Notes: generated by a model not told the origin, from the sequence alone. A stretch of DNA of 64,000 nt from CAJXVY01 sp031580995 (GCA_031580995.1 JAVLCC010000004.1:39641-103640), one strand, 5' to 3'. Shown: positions 50,063-59,912, numbered from the stretch's first letter. Program-made: numbers and translations.

Positions 50063-53000
50063 TATCAGTTCCGTTTTGGTCATTGGATCCGGTCCGATTG
50101 TTATTGGTCAAGCCGCGGAATTTGATTATTCGGGAACACAGGCCTGCAGGGTTTTGCAAGAAGAAGGCATAAGGGTAATTCTTATTAATTCAAACCCCGC
50201 CACGATCATGACCGACCCTGGGTTCGCGGATGCAACCTATATCGAGCCGATAACAGCTGAAGTTATTGAAAAAATCATCCAAAAAGAAAAGCCTGACGCA
50301 ATCCTTCCAACATTGGGAGGACAGACGGCACTGAATGCCGCCATGGAGATCCATGACCAGGGTCTATTAGAAAAATATGGTGTTGAACTCATTGGGGCAA
50401 ATGTTGATGCTATTCGCGCTGGAGAAGATAGGCAAACATTCAAAGACCTGGTTCTCAAATTAGGCGGGGATGTTGCTAGAAGCAAAATTGCTCACTCAAT
50501 GGAAGAAGCCCTAGACACAGTTGAGGAATTCGGCTACCCAATGGTAGTTCGGCCAAGTTTCACCATGGGAGGTCTTGGAAGCGGAATTGCCTTTAATGAA
50601 CAGGATCTGTATCGAATTGCTGGTGGTGGATTAGATGCATCTCCAACCAATGAAGTCTTATTGGAGGAATCAATACTGGGTTGGAAGGAATACGAACTAG
50701 AGCTGATGAGAGATAAAAACGACAACGTGGTTGTCGTTTGCTCAATTGAAAACGTTGACCCAGTTGGGGTGCACACAGGAGACTCAATCACTGTTGCCCC
50801 CGCTCTAACCCTCACTGATCGTGAGTATCAAAACCTTCGAAACCTTTCAATTGCTGTGATTAGAGCGGTTGGTGTTGATACCGGTGGTTGCAACATCCAA
50901 TTTGCAGTCGATCCAGACACGGGAAGAGTAATCATCATCGAGATGAACCCGAGGGTTTCCCGGTCCTCTGCTTTGGCAAGTAAGGCAACTGGATATCCAA
51001 TTGCCAAAATTGCTGCCAAATTGGCAATTGGATACACCCTTGATGAAATTGAAAACGACATCACGAAGGTTACTCCCGCTAGCTTTGAGCCCACTCTTGA
51101 CTACGTTGTTGTAAAAGCACCCAGGTTTGCTTTTGAGAAATTCCCGGCGGCTGATGCAACTTTGACCACAACTATGAAAAGCGTTGGCGAGGCCATGGCT
51201 ATTGGCAGGACATTCGGCCAAGCTTTGCAGAAGGCGCTGAGGTCATTGGAGAAAAAGGGTAGTGAGTTCAGCTATATAAGCGGCAAAAACAGCTTGGATG
51301 AATTGCTAAAAATGATTGAGACTCCAACTGAGTGGAGAATAAATCAGGTCCAACAAGCTTTATTGCTGGGGGCTGGAATAGAACAAATCTATGAAATAAC
51401 AAAGATCGACCGATGGTTTTTGTATCAAATCCAAAATCTCATCGACGAAGCAAAAGTGTTCGCAGATGCTGAATTGACGGAGGAGAGTCTTATCCGGGCA
51501 AAAAGGCACGGCTTCAGCGATAGTCAACTGGCAGAGATTAAGGGCCTAGAGGAGCAAGTGATTCGCGAGTCTCGGCATAATTTTGATATCCGTCCCGTGT
51601 ATAAAACTGTTGACACTTGTGCGGGAGAATTTCCTGCTCTAACTCCATATCACTATTCAAGCTATGAATCCACAACTGAAGTTGTTGCCAGTGACGCTCA
51701 GAAGGTGCTGATCATTGGAAGTGGTCCCAACAGAATCGGTCAGGGGATTGAATTTGATTACAGCTGTGTCCACGCGAGCTTCTCTCTTAGCGAGAGTGGA
51801 TTTGAGACAATTATGGTCAACTGCAACCCTGAAACTGTGTCTACGGATTACGACACTAGTGATCGTTTGTACTTCGAACCTCTGACACTTGAAGATGTTT
51901 TGGAAATTGTCCACGCAGAATCACAATCGGGTGAATTCGTGGGGGCAATCGTGCAGCTTGGCGGGCAAACAGCTCTCGGGCTGGCTCAAGGGCTGAAAGC
52001 AAACGGGGTTCCAATTCTTGGTACTTCACCAGATCAGATAGATGCTGCCGAAGAGCGCGGCAAATTCAGTGAAATATTGCAAAGCGCGAACCTTAGAGCA
52101 CCGGATAACGATGTTGCATATGACAATCAAGGTGCTTTTGAAGTCGCCAAGGGAATCGGATTCCCTGTGTTGGTAAGGCCATCTTTTGTACTGGGTGGAC
52201 GCGGCATGGAGATCATTTACGACGAACAGGGCATGTCATCCTACTTCGATCGAAACAAAGACAATGTTTTGATCGACAAGCAGCACCCATTGTTGGTGGA
52301 TCGATTTTTAGATGATGCCATCGAGATAGACGTTGATGCTTTATATGACGGTGAGCAACTTTTCATTGGTGGCATTATGGAGCACATCGAAGAAGCTGGT
52401 ATTCACTCAGGAGACTCATCCTGCACCTTGCCACCTGTGACTCTAAGCGATGGAATCGTCGCTGAGGTTCGAAAGGCAACAGAGGACATCGCTAGCTCAA
52501 TCGGTGTAAAGGGGCTAATTAATATTCAATTCGCCCTTAGCGCAGGAGGGCTATTTGTGTTGGAGGCAAACCCAAGAGCATCTAGAACGGTCCCGTTTGT
52601 TTCCAAAGCCCTTGGGATAACTCTGGCTAAGGCCGCGAGCCTAATAATGGTGGGATACAAAATTCAAGATCTGATCAACTCGGGAAACTTGCCCGCGATA
52701 GATGGAAGCCACGCTGCTGATTCACCAATCAGCGTGAAAGAGGCTGTACTGCCGTTTAGACGCTTCACAACTCCTGAAGGAAAGTTCGTGGATAGCTTAT
52801 TGGGTCCTGAAATGAGATCTACTGGCGAAGTCATGGGTATAGCCGCAGATTTCCCAACAGCCTTTGCAAAATCACAGGTTGCTGCAGGAGTAAAGCTTCC
52901 AAAGACAGGCAGAGTTTTTGTATCCGTTAGTGATCGAGATAAGAATCAAATAGTTTTGCCAATCAGAAGATTATGGCAAATGGGCTTTGAGATTTTGGCA

Positions 53001-53321
53001 ACTTCCGGGACTGCGCGAATTCTTGGAAAGCAAGGTATCCCCGCGATGGAGGTTACGAAGTTTAGTGAAAAGGCTGCGGGGGAGACCTCGATTGTTGAAA
53101 TGATTGCTGCCGGTGAGGTGGATATCGTAATCAACACTCCAAGTGGCGGGTCAGCAAGAGCAGATGGGTATGAAATTCGTGCAGCAACAACTGCAAGTGG
53201 GAAGGCAATTTTCACCACCACAGCACAACTGGCCCCAGCAATTGCATCTTTGGAATTTATAAGAGAACACAGCTTTGAAGTCCAGTCATTGCAGGAATAC
53301 GACAGGCAGCGAGTTCGATGA
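50046..53321 (+). CDS. carB: Carbamoyl-phosphate synthase large subunit
   Basis: CarB makes carbamoyl phosphate for pyrimidine and arginine synthesis. The 1091-residue protein has two ATP-grasp halves (first at about 1-400 and second at about 540-930, each with GSGP and EFDYS near its start), an oligomerisation domain between, and a C-terminal MGS-like allosteric domain. The frame is open from 50034, but TTG 50046 gives the family start MPKRSDI and has GGAAG 5 bases upstream. It overlaps pyrF by ATGA. Confidence 0.96.
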   Translation: MPKRSDISSVLVIGSGPIVIGQAAEFDYSGTQACRVLQEEGIRVILINSNPATIMTDPGFADATYIEPITAEVIEKIIQKEKPDAILPTLGGQTALNAAMEIHDQGLLEKYGVELIGANVDAIRAGEDRQTFKDLVLKLGGDVARSKIAHSMEEALDTVEEFGYPMVVRPSFTMGGLGSGIAFNEQDLYRIAGGGLDASPTNEVLLEESILGWKEYELELMRDKNDNVVVVCSIENVDPVGVHTGDSITVAPALTLTDREYQNLRNLSIAVIRAVGVDTGGCNIQFAVDPDTGRVIIIEMNPRVSRSSALASKATGYPIAKIAAKLAIGYTLDEIENDITKVTPASFEPTLDYVVVKAPRFAFEKFPAADATLTTTMKSVGEAMAIGRTFGQALQKALRSLEKKGSEFSYISGKNSLDELLKMIETPTEWRINQVQQALLLGAGIEQIYEITKIDRWFLYQIQNLIDEAKVFADAELTEESLIRAKRHGFSDSQLAEIKGLEEQVIRESRHNFDIRPVYKTVDTCAGEFPALTPYHYSSYESTTEVVASDAQKVLIIGSGPNRIGQGIEFDYSCVHASFSLSESGFETIMVNCNPETVSTDYDTSDRLYFEPLTLEDVLEIVHAESQSGEFVGAIVQLGGQTALGLAQGLKANGVPILGTSPDQIDAAEERGKFSEILQSANLRAPDNDVAYDNQGAFEVAKGIGFPVLVRPSFVLGGRGMEIIYDEQGMSSYFDRNKDNVLIDKQHPLLVDRFLDDAIEIDVDALYDGEQLFIGGIMEHIEEAGIHSGDSSCTLPPVTLSDGIVAEVRKATEDIASSIGVKGLINIQFALSAGGLFVLEANPRASRTVPFVSKALGITLAKAASLIMVGYKIQDLINSGNLPAIDGSHAADSPISVKEAVLPFRRFTTPEGKFVDSLLGPEMRSTGEVMGIAADFPTAFAKSQVAAGVKLPKTGRVFVSVSDRDKNQIVLPIRRLWQMGFEILATSGTARILGKQGIPAMEVTKFSEKAAGETSIVEMIAAGEVDIVINTPSGGSARADGYEIRAATTASGKAIFTTTAQLAPAIASLEFIREHSFEVQSLQEYDRQRVR

Positions 53322-54082
53322 ATTTCGATAAGGGTCCTTATTTATGTGTCGGTGCTGACCCGCACAAAGATTTACTAGTTTCCTATCGGCTGACACATTC
53401 TTTGAATGGCCTTAGGCAGTTTGGAAATCTGTTTTTGGATGCCTTGCCAGAGGAAATAAAGATTATAAAACCGCAGATATCGCTTTATGAAAGTTTTGGG
53501 TCTAAAGGTTTTGCGGAGCTCGAAACTTTTATGTCAGAACTAAAGAAAATGGGCAAGTACGTAATAGCGGATGCCAAAAGATCTGACATTGATTCCAGCA
53601 TGGCTGGTTATACCAGTGCCTGGCTTAGTCAGGATGCACCCTTCCTTGCGGATGCGCTCACGGTTTCTCCCTATCTTGGTGTTGACACCTTCAAAGACAC
53701 CTTTGAGCTTGCCCTTAGGCAGCAAAAGAGAGTTTTTGTTTTAGTTGCAACATCCAACCCAGAAGCAAGAACATTACAGGCCGGAGGATTGGCAGCAAAG
53801 ATATTGAAGGACATGTCCAAATACGACCCAAACTCATTAGGTGCAGTGGTTGGGGCAACTGTTGACACCTCTGAGTATGGCATTTCGGATCAATTAGCTG
53901 AAAACCAAATTCCAGTCCTCGCTCCAGGTTTTGGAGCTCAGGGAGCAAGGTTGAATCAAGCCAGTGAAATCTTCTCCGGTTATTCGGAAAAGGTAATTGC
54001 AAACGTGAGTAGGAGCGTTCTAGCGGGTGATCCGAGGCTTTTGAGAAAACGCATGGATGAAGCGATAGCGGAGCTATCTTGA
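53318..54082 (+). CDS. pyrF: Orotidine 5'-phosphate decarboxylase (actinobacterial type)
   Basis: PyrF decarboxylates OMP to UMP. The 254-residue protein has the catalytic D-K-x-x-D array as D85, K87 and D90 in ADAKRSDI, and is the longer type 2 form found in actinobacteria. It closes the pyr operon and overlaps gmk as TTGA. The actinobacterial integration host factor gene, which usually lies between pyrF and gmk, is absent. Confidence 0.95.
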   Translation: MNFDKGPYLCVGADPHKDLLVSYRLTHSLNGLRQFGNLFLDALPEEIKIIKPQISLYESFGSKGFAELETFMSELKKMGKYVIADAKRSDIDSSMAGYTSAWLSQDAPFLADALTVSPYLGVDTFKDTFELALRQQKRVFVLVATSNPEARTLQAGGLAAKILKDMSKYDPNSLGAVVGATVDTSEYGISDQLAENQIPVLAPGFGAQGARLNQASEIFSGYSEKVIANVSRSVLAGDPRLLRKRMDEAIAELS

Positions 54083-54639
54083 TTGTGGTGATTGTCGGTC
54101 CAGCCGGAGTGGGGAAGGGAAGCATTGTTAGCGGTCTGCTTTCAAGGCGTGAGGATTTTGTTCTGAGCGTGAGTGCCACTACGCGTAAACCCCGACCCTC
54201 AGAAACAGATGGTGTGGAGTATTACTTTGTAGATGACCAACAATTTGATCGATTAGTTGCGCGAGAGGAGATGCTGGAATGGGCATGGGTGTTTGGGCTC
54301 AATCGATACGGAACACCAAAAGAAGCTGTCAAGAACCTGCAAGATAAGGGAAAATCAGTGATTTTAGAAATCGATCTTGATGGCGCCAGGCAGGTTCGAA
54401 AGACAGCCCCAGAAGCGGTGCAGATTTTTATAGCCCCACCCAGTTTTGATGAATTGGAGTCAAGACTTAGAGGTCGTGGTACAGAAACTGAGGATCAATT
54501 AAAAGCCCGTCTAGAAACCGCTAGAGAAGAGTTAGCGGCGCAAAATGAGTTTGATCGAGTTTTTATCAACGATGACCTAGATAAAACCACCCAAGAGGTC
54601 CTAAACTATTTACTTCAAAGGAAAGAAGAGAATGATTGA
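54079..54639 (+). CDS. gmk: Guanylate kinase
   Basis: Gmk phosphorylates GMP/dGMP. The 186-residue protein has the P-loop GPAGVGKGS (7-15), the GMP-binding SATTRKPRP segment, and the EYYFV...EMLEWA region. It starts directly at the P-loop strand with no N-terminal extension. TTG start overlapping pyrF; it overlaps rpoZ by 8 bases. Confidence 0.95.
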   Translation: MIVVIVGPAGVGKGSIVSGLLSRREDFVLSVSATTRKPRPSETDGVEYYFVDDQQFDRLVAREEMLEWAWVFGLNRYGTPKEAVKNLQDKGKSVILEIDLDGARQVRKTAPEAVQIFIAPPSFDELESRLRGRGTETEDQLKARLETAREELAAQNEFDRVFINDDLDKTTQEVLNYLLQRKEEND

Positions 54640-54886
54640 AGCACAAGGAATCGTAAACCCACCAATCGATGAACTATTGGCAAAGGTTGACTCCAAATAT
54701 GAGCTTGTTCTATTCGCCTCTAAGCGCGCTCGTCAGATCTCTGAGTATTACTCGGCATTGCACGAGGGAAGCCTTTTTAACTATGTAGGGCCACTAATTG
54801 ATAGCGCTGTGGATGACAAGCCACTATCTATTTCACTGCAAGAAATCCACCAGGATAAGTTGCAGAAAATAGCTAACGAGGACTAA
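54632..54886 (+). CDS. rpoZ: RNA polymerase omega subunit
   Basis: Omega helps fold and assemble the beta' subunit. The 84-residue protein has the conserved PPIDELLAKVDSKYELVLFASKRARQI core in its first half, with SISLQEI near the C-terminus. The gmk-rpoZ-coaBC order is typical. Stop and the coaBC start are 2 bases apart. Confidence 0.94.
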   Translation: MIEAQGIVNPPIDELLAKVDSKYELVLFASKRARQISEYYSALHEGSLFNYVGPLIDSAVDDKPLSISLQEIHQDKLQKIANED

Positions 54887-54888
54887 TT

Positions 54889-56022
54889 TTGAACATTCTG
54901 CTGGGTGTCACCGGCGGTGTTGCTGCATTCAAATCAGCAAGCATTGTCCGTTTACTCACAGAAAAAGACCACCAGGTAAGGGTGGTGGCAACAGAGAACG
55001 CTTTGCGTTTTATAGGTGAAACAACGCTTGCTAACCTCAGCAAAAATAAAGTCAATGTTGATCTTTATTCGGATACTGAAGAGGGCGCACACATTGAATT
55101 GGCTGACTGGGCAGAAAAGATTCTAATTGCTCCCGCCACTGCTTCTTTATTGGGAAGACTTGCCAATGGGATAGCAACGGATCTACTCACAAATGTGGTC
55201 ATGGCGAGCAGTGCACCGGTGACAATTGCACCCGCAATGCATTCGAATATGTATACAAATCAAGCGACCATTTCCAATATGCAAAAACTCTCCGCTTCTG
55301 GAATCAACATCATTGAACCCGATGTAGGACGACTCAGTGGTGCAGATACTGGGATCGGAAGATTACCTGAGCCTGAGGATATTGTCCGTTATTTTCTAGG
55401 TGGCCCACTTTCTGGAATCAAGGTTGCAGTTACCCTCGGTGGCACTCAGGAGCCAATTGACTCTGTTAGATACCTGGGTAACAGATCCAGTGGCAAACAG
55501 GGACTTGCCTTTGCCAAAGAGCTTAGAAATCAAGGTGCAGAGGTGACTGTAATAGCTGCGCACGTTGATGTTGATTTGCGGGGTTTTAATGTCGTATGGG
55601 CAACCACCCATCAGCAAATGAAAGACGAATTGGAAAACCTTAAATGCGATGTCCTGGTTATGTCTGCGGCCATCTCAGATTTCACCGTTGACAGTTCAAA
55701 TCAAAAGCTCCCTAGAACACAAGATCAGCAGTTGACCTTGATTCCAACTGAGGATTTAGTAAAGAATTTCAAGCAATCAAACCCGCAAACATTGGTTTTC
55801 GGCTTTTCGGTTTCGGATTCATCCTCCGATTGGTTATCTGTTGCAAGACAGAAGAAAAGCGAAAAGAACCTGGATTTTCTCTTTGCGAACACAACTGAAG
55901 CGTTTGGGGAAGACTCAAATTCTGGATATCTCCTTGGGAAACATGAAGTCGATATGTCTGGTAGCAAAATTGAAATTGCAAAGCTGTGTGTAGCTGAAAT
56001 TTCAAAACAATTACTCAAATAG
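54889..56022 (+). CDS. coaBC: Bifunctional phosphopantothenoylcysteine decarboxylase / phosphopantothenate-cysteine ligase
   Basis: CoaBC carries out two consecutive steps of coenzyme A synthesis. The 377-residue protein has the FMN-binding CoaC domain (about 1-175) with H68 in GAHIELADWA, PATA (82-85) and PAMHSNMY. The CoaB domain follows, with GGTQEPIDSVRYLGNRSSGK. The asparagine of the usual PxMNxxMW motif is His here (PAMHSNMY). TTG start. Its stop TAG begins the TAGACT hexamer before metK. Confidence 0.93.
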   Translation: MNILLGVTGGVAAFKSASIVRLLTEKDHQVRVVATENALRFIGETTLANLSKNKVNVDLYSDTEEGAHIELADWAEKILIAPATASLLGRLANGIATDLLTNVVMASSAPVTIAPAMHSNMYTNQATISNMQKLSASGINIIEPDVGRLSGADTGIGRLPEPEDIVRYFLGGPLSGIKVAVTLGGTQEPIDSVRYLGNRSSGKQGLAFAKELRNQGAEVTVIAAHVDVDLRGFNVVWATTHQQMKDELENLKCDVLVMSAAISDFTVDSSNQKLPRTQDQQLTLIPTEDLVKNFKQSNPQTLVFGFSVSDSSSDWLSVARQKKSEKNLDFLFANTTEAFGEDSNSGYLLGKHEVDMSGSKIEIAKLCVAEISKQLLK

Positions 56023-56025
56023 ACT
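56020..56025 (+). promoter_or_regulatory. Stop-codon-embedded -10 element for metK
   Basis: TAGACT begins on the coaBC stop TAG and is followed by 7 bases and the metK ATG. The hexamer and spacing are identical to those before thrS. No Shine-Dalgarno lies in the 10-base gap. Confidence 0.5.
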
Positions 56026-56032
56026 TGGGCAA

Positions 56033-57220
56033 ATGTCAAACTACTTATTTAGCTCCGAAAGCGTGACCGAGGGTCACCCAGACAAACTTTGTGACCAGAT
56101 TTCTGATGCCATCCTTGATGAGATGCTCAGACAAGACAAAAACTCCAGAGTGGCCATTGAGTCGCTGGTCACCACTGGTTTAGTTCACATCGCAGGTGAG
56201 GTGAGAACTCAAGGCTATGTTGAGATACCGGAGCTAGTTAGAAAACTCATAACTGACATCGGATACACCTCTAGCAAGGTCGGTTTTGACGGTGCTAGCT
56301 GTGGTGTGAGTGTCAGCATCGGGGCGCAGTCACCAGAAATAGCGGCAGGAGTCGATAACAGTTTAGAAAGTCGCACAGGAAGCGATGATCAACTTTCCAA
56401 GCTCGGTGCTGGAGACCAGGGAATCATGTTTGGCTTTGCCTCTGATGAGACTCCAGAATTGATGCCTATGCCAATCGTTATGGCTCATAGGCTCACCGAG
56501 CGACTGTCAGAGGTTAGAAAAAATGGCCAGCTCGAGTTTTTGAGACCAGATGGAAAAGCACAGGTGACCTTGGAATATGAAAATGGTGCACCTGTGAGGT
56601 TAGATACCGTAGTCATCTCAACCCAGCATGATGAGCAGGTTGATAATGAGTTATTGAGTCAATCCCTGATTGACCAGGTCATAAAGCCTGTTGTCTCGAG
56701 ATACGGCATGGAAATCGAGGGGGCCAGGATACTAATCAACCCCAGTGGCAAATTTGTTATCGGTGGTCCGCAAGGAGATGCAGGGCTTACCGGTAGAAAA
56801 GTAATCGTCGATACCTACGGTGGATTCTCAAGACACGGAGGCGGTGCTTTCAGTGGCAAGGACCCGTCAAAAGTTGACAGAAGTGCTGCATACGCGATGC
56901 GTTGGGTTGCCAAAAATATAGTCGCTTCAGGCGCTGCAAAAAAAGCAGAGGTGCAAGTGGCTTATGCGATTGGGGTAAGCGAACCGGTTTCTTTGATGGT
57001 TGACACCTTCGGCACGGGTCAAGTCGATGATCAGAAGATAACCAAAGCTGTAAGAAATGTTTTTGACCTAAGGCCGGGAGTAATTATCCAGGAACTTGAT
57101 TTGCTTAGGCCGATTTATCTAAAAACAGCTACCTATGGTCATTTTGGACGAGAAGACCAAGGTTTTAGTTGGGAAGAGACAAATAAGGCTTCAGAAATAG
57201 CTAAAGAGCTGGGTTTGTGA
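56033..57220 (+). CDS. metK: S-adenosylmethionine synthase
   Basis: MetK makes SAM from methionine and ATP. The 395-residue protein has EGHPDKLCDQISD near the start, GAGDQGIMFGFA, and GGAFSGKDPSKVDRS, all canonical. The ATG lacks a ribosome-binding site and follows TAGACT by 7 bases. It overlaps priA by GTGA. Confidence 0.97.
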   Translation: MSNYLFSSESVTEGHPDKLCDQISDAILDEMLRQDKNSRVAIESLVTTGLVHIAGEVRTQGYVEIPELVRKLITDIGYTSSKVGFDGASCGVSVSIGAQSPEIAAGVDNSLESRTGSDDQLSKLGAGDQGIMFGFASDETPELMPMPIVMAHRLTERLSEVRKNGQLEFLRPDGKAQVTLEYENGAPVRLDTVVISTQHDEQVDNELLSQSLIDQVIKPVVSRYGMEIEGARILINPSGKFVIGGPQGDAGLTGRKVIVDTYGGFSRHGGGAFSGKDPSKVDRSAAYAMRWVAKNIVASGAAKKAEVQVAYAIGVSEPVSLMVDTFGTGQVDDQKITKAVRNVFDLRPGVIIQELDLLRPIYLKTATYGHFGREDQGFSWEETNKASEIAKELGL

Positions 57221-59010
57221 TTGATTATTGCAAGGTGATGATTGAATCTCCCCTTCCACAGCTGGGAAGGGAGTTTGATTATCTAATTCCAGAGGGAATG
57301 AGTCTTGAGGTCGGGCAGCCGGTATTAGTTCCTTTTGGTAGGCAAGCAAAGCAAAAAACCGGGGTTGTCACGGAACTGAACAAGACAAGTGAGTACGCCA
57401 CGGCAAGCGTGGGCGAATCTTTGGGGCCGAAAATCCTGTCCAGCGGTTTTATTGACTTCATTAAGACCGTTGCAAAGCGCCAAGCCACCACGCCAGGCGA
57501 GTTATTGCGAATTTCTTTCACCTCTAAGCCCAAAAGAAAACAGGATTTTATTGAGCTCGCCCCATCCGCTCCAGAATGGGTTGTTGAGAATTTAGGGAGT
57601 TTGGAACTTGACGGTCATCAAGCGGACATTGTCGAACCAAAACAACATTTGATTACAGGTTCACTTCATCCAGAGTGGGCAATTCGAACACTTAGATCAG
57701 CGTTGTCAGCTGATGGCTCCGTGATTATTAATCTTCCAGATCACCGACATATTCGCAGGTTTAGAAAATTGGTTTCTGCTTTGGACATAGAGAGCAGCTT
57801 GCTTTGGGCAGATGAATATAAAACACCAGCCAAGAGATATTGGTTGCAACAGCATTTGCTTAAAAACGGGGGCTTGCTTGTCGGTAGTAGGTCAGTGCTC
57901 ACAATGGACATCAAAGACCTTTCACGAATTGTTTTGGTGAACGATTTAGACCCATCTCATGATTCAGAATCATCCCCTTATCTGCCGACGAGAGAGCTTG
58001 CTTTTATTAGGGGAGAGGCGCAGAGTTCGCTTGTCCACATAATCTCCCATTTGCCCAGCGCTGAAATCCTTAGATTGGCTGAGCTAAATTTCTTGAAATT
58101 AGAAATTGATAGGGGTGTACCTCGAATTAGTTTCGGTTCTGAAGCACAAATAAGCACTCAGAAACTGATTTCGGAGGCCATTAAAAGTGGCCCTGTGTTG
58201 ATTCTCACAAGCTTCGCTGGCGACAGCGCAACGATTCGTTGTAAGCGTTGTAGGGGAGCAGGAACATGCGCTAACTGTGGTGGTTCAATTCACATGCCTT
58301 CCACTGAAACATACCGTTGTCGGAGATGTTCCAGCATGGAAAAGCCTGTGTGCATTTCCTGCGGGGGTCAGGAATTCGAAAAGGGAAACAAAGGGGCCAC
58401 CAGATCAGCTGCTGATTTTGGAAAGATCATCCCAGGCGCAAGAGTTATTGAATCCTCACAGCAAAAACAGGTGGAAACAATTTCAGGAAAGCCACTGGTG
58501 GTTGCAACCCCTGGTGCAATACCCGATAGCGATAATGGTTATGTGCTTGCAGTTGTGGATCAACCTCAAAGCTTTCTATCACGTGAAAGTCTTCGTGCGC
58601 TGGAGCACAGCATAAGAATCTGGACAGATGCAGCGAGTCACTTGGCTCCCGGAGGTCAATTGCACTTCGCTAACTACCAGGGAGAGGTTGTCAAAAAACT
58701 CTCTATTGGACAATCTGGTGAACTTATTAGATCTGAATCGGAACAGCGAAAATCTCTCGGGTTATCACCGTGGAAGCGATTGGGGATAGTTGAAGGTGAG
58801 CCTTCAAGGCTAAATTCAGTGGCTGAATCTCTATCTTCCTCAGCTAGGGTGATTTCAACTAATCCCAGACTTGTTTTCAGCTATCAATATAAAGATGGGC
58901 CGAAGGTGGCCGAAATATTGACCAGAGAACAATTGGCGACGCCGCCAATCGAGGGGGAGCGGCGCAAAAGAGGGTTGAAGGTAATCATGGATGGGCAAGG
59001 CTTAATTTGA
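57217..59010 (+). CDS. priA: Primosomal protein N' (PriA), helicase-degenerate actinobacterial form
   Basis: This 597-residue PriA homologue keeps the N-terminal DNA-binding domain (PLPQLGREFDYLIP) and eight zinc-binding cysteines (C342, C345, C351, C354, C368, C371, C379, C382). The helicase motifs are gone: there is no GxGKT Walker A, and the DEEH box region reads VNDLDPSH. This is the known state of actinobacterial PriA. It may still act in replication restart as a DNA-binding scaffold. GTG start overlapping metK; overlaps fmt as TTGA. Confidence 0.9.
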   Translation: MIDYCKVMIESPLPQLGREFDYLIPEGMSLEVGQPVLVPFGRQAKQKTGVVTELNKTSEYATASVGESLGPKILSSGFIDFIKTVAKRQATTPGELLRISFTSKPKRKQDFIELAPSAPEWVVENLGSLELDGHQADIVEPKQHLITGSLHPEWAIRTLRSALSADGSVIINLPDHRHIRRFRKLVSALDIESSLLWADEYKTPAKRYWLQQHLLKNGGLLVGSRSVLTMDIKDLSRIVLVNDLDPSHDSESSPYLPTRELAFIRGEAQSSLVHIISHLPSAEILRLAELNFLKLEIDRGVPRISFGSEAQISTQKLISEAIKSGPVLILTSFAGDSATIRCKRCRGAGTCANCGGSIHMPSTETYRCRRCSSMEKPVCISCGGQEFEKGNKGATRSAADFGKIIPGARVIESSQQKQVETISGKPLVVATPGAIPDSDNGYVLAVVDQPQSFLSRESLRALEHSIRIWTDAASHLAPGGQLHFANYQGEVVKKLSIGQSGELIRSESEQRKSLGLSPWKRLGIVEGEPSRLNSVAESLSSSARVISTNPRLVFSYQYKDGPKVAEILTREQLATPPIEGERRKRGLKVIMDGQGLI

Positions 59011-59912
59011 TCGATTATGTATTCGCAGGGAGTGACAGCACGGCTTCCTCTGTCTTAGAGGCATTGGCTAAGCATTCCAAACCAAAATTGGTAATAACCC
59101 GAGAAGATGCCCCATTTGGTAGAAAACGCGAACTAAGACAGACGGTTGTCGCAGATATTGCCGATTCTCTTGGTGTGAAGACAGTGAAAGCGAATGACCC
59201 AGCTTTAGTGATTGCAGACATCAAATCCTCCGGGGCAAAAAGAGGCATTGTCGTAAGCTACGGAGCCATTCTCAAAGGCGAGGTCTTAGAAACCTTGCAA
59301 TGGTTTAATCTGCACTTCTCACTTCTTCCAAAACTTAGAGGTGCTGCGCCTGTGCAAAGAGCGATTCTGAATGATGAAAGACCGACCGGTGTGAGTATTT
59401 TTCAGATCGATGCAGGTATGGACTCAGGTCCCATTTATGATCAGTTCGAAGTGGATATTGTTGGTTTGAACACCGCTCAGGCCCTAAAAAAGATGGCCGA
59501 AAACTCATTGGGAAGCTTATCTAGGTTGCTTTCAGAAACTTCTCCGATTCTTCAGAAGCAATCTGGGGATGTAACTAAGGCACCGAAACTCACAAGAGAA
59601 GAGTGCGAACTGGACCTGAATCACACTTCTGAGGCATTGCTCAGGGTTGTTTTGGCTGCTTATCCAGAACCAGTAGCTTGGGTGATGAATAACGGCCATC
59701 CTTTGCGAATTCTGAGTGCAAGAACCTCTGGTCTTAGTTTCCCCGAGGAAGACCAACCGATAGGACAGGTTGAAAAATTAGCTGGCAAGGTTTATGTGAG
59801 CTGTGGAAACCACACGAGGCTAGAGCTATTGCAAGTACAACCGTTTTCTAAAAAGCCAATGCCAGCAATTGACTGGTTCAACGGCGTAGGCGAGGCAACT
59901 CTTGGTAACTAA
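59007..59912 (+). CDS. fmt: Methionyl-tRNA formyltransferase
   Basis: Fmt formylates initiator Met-tRNA. The 301-residue protein has the catalytic N101, H103 and D139 (NLHFSLLP and GMDSGPI) and a C-terminal OB-like domain starting near KAPKLTREE. TTG start overlapping priA. Peptide deformylase (def), a frequent neighbour, is not here. It overlaps rsmB by 11 bases. Confidence 0.95.
   Translation: MIDYVFAGSDSTASSVLEALAKHSKPKLVITREDAPFGRKRELRQTVVADIADSLGVKTVKANDPALVIADIKSSGAKRGIVVSYGAILKGEVLETLQWFNLHFSLLPKLRGAAPVQRAILNDERPTGVSIFQIDAGMDSGPIYDQFEVDIVGLNTAQALKKMAENSLGSLSRLLSETSPILQKQSGDVTKAPKLTREECELDLNHTSEALLRVVLAAYPEPVAWVMNNGHPLRILSARTSGLSFPEEDQPIGQVEKLAGKVYVSCGNHTRLELLQVQPFSKKPMPAIDWFNGVGEATLGN

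Noticed and set aside
55245..55265. CoaC motif PAMHSNMY as a sign of an inactive decarboxylase
   Set aside because: H68 and the FMN-binding elements are present and only one motif position differs. A single substitution read by eye is too weak to claim loss of activity.
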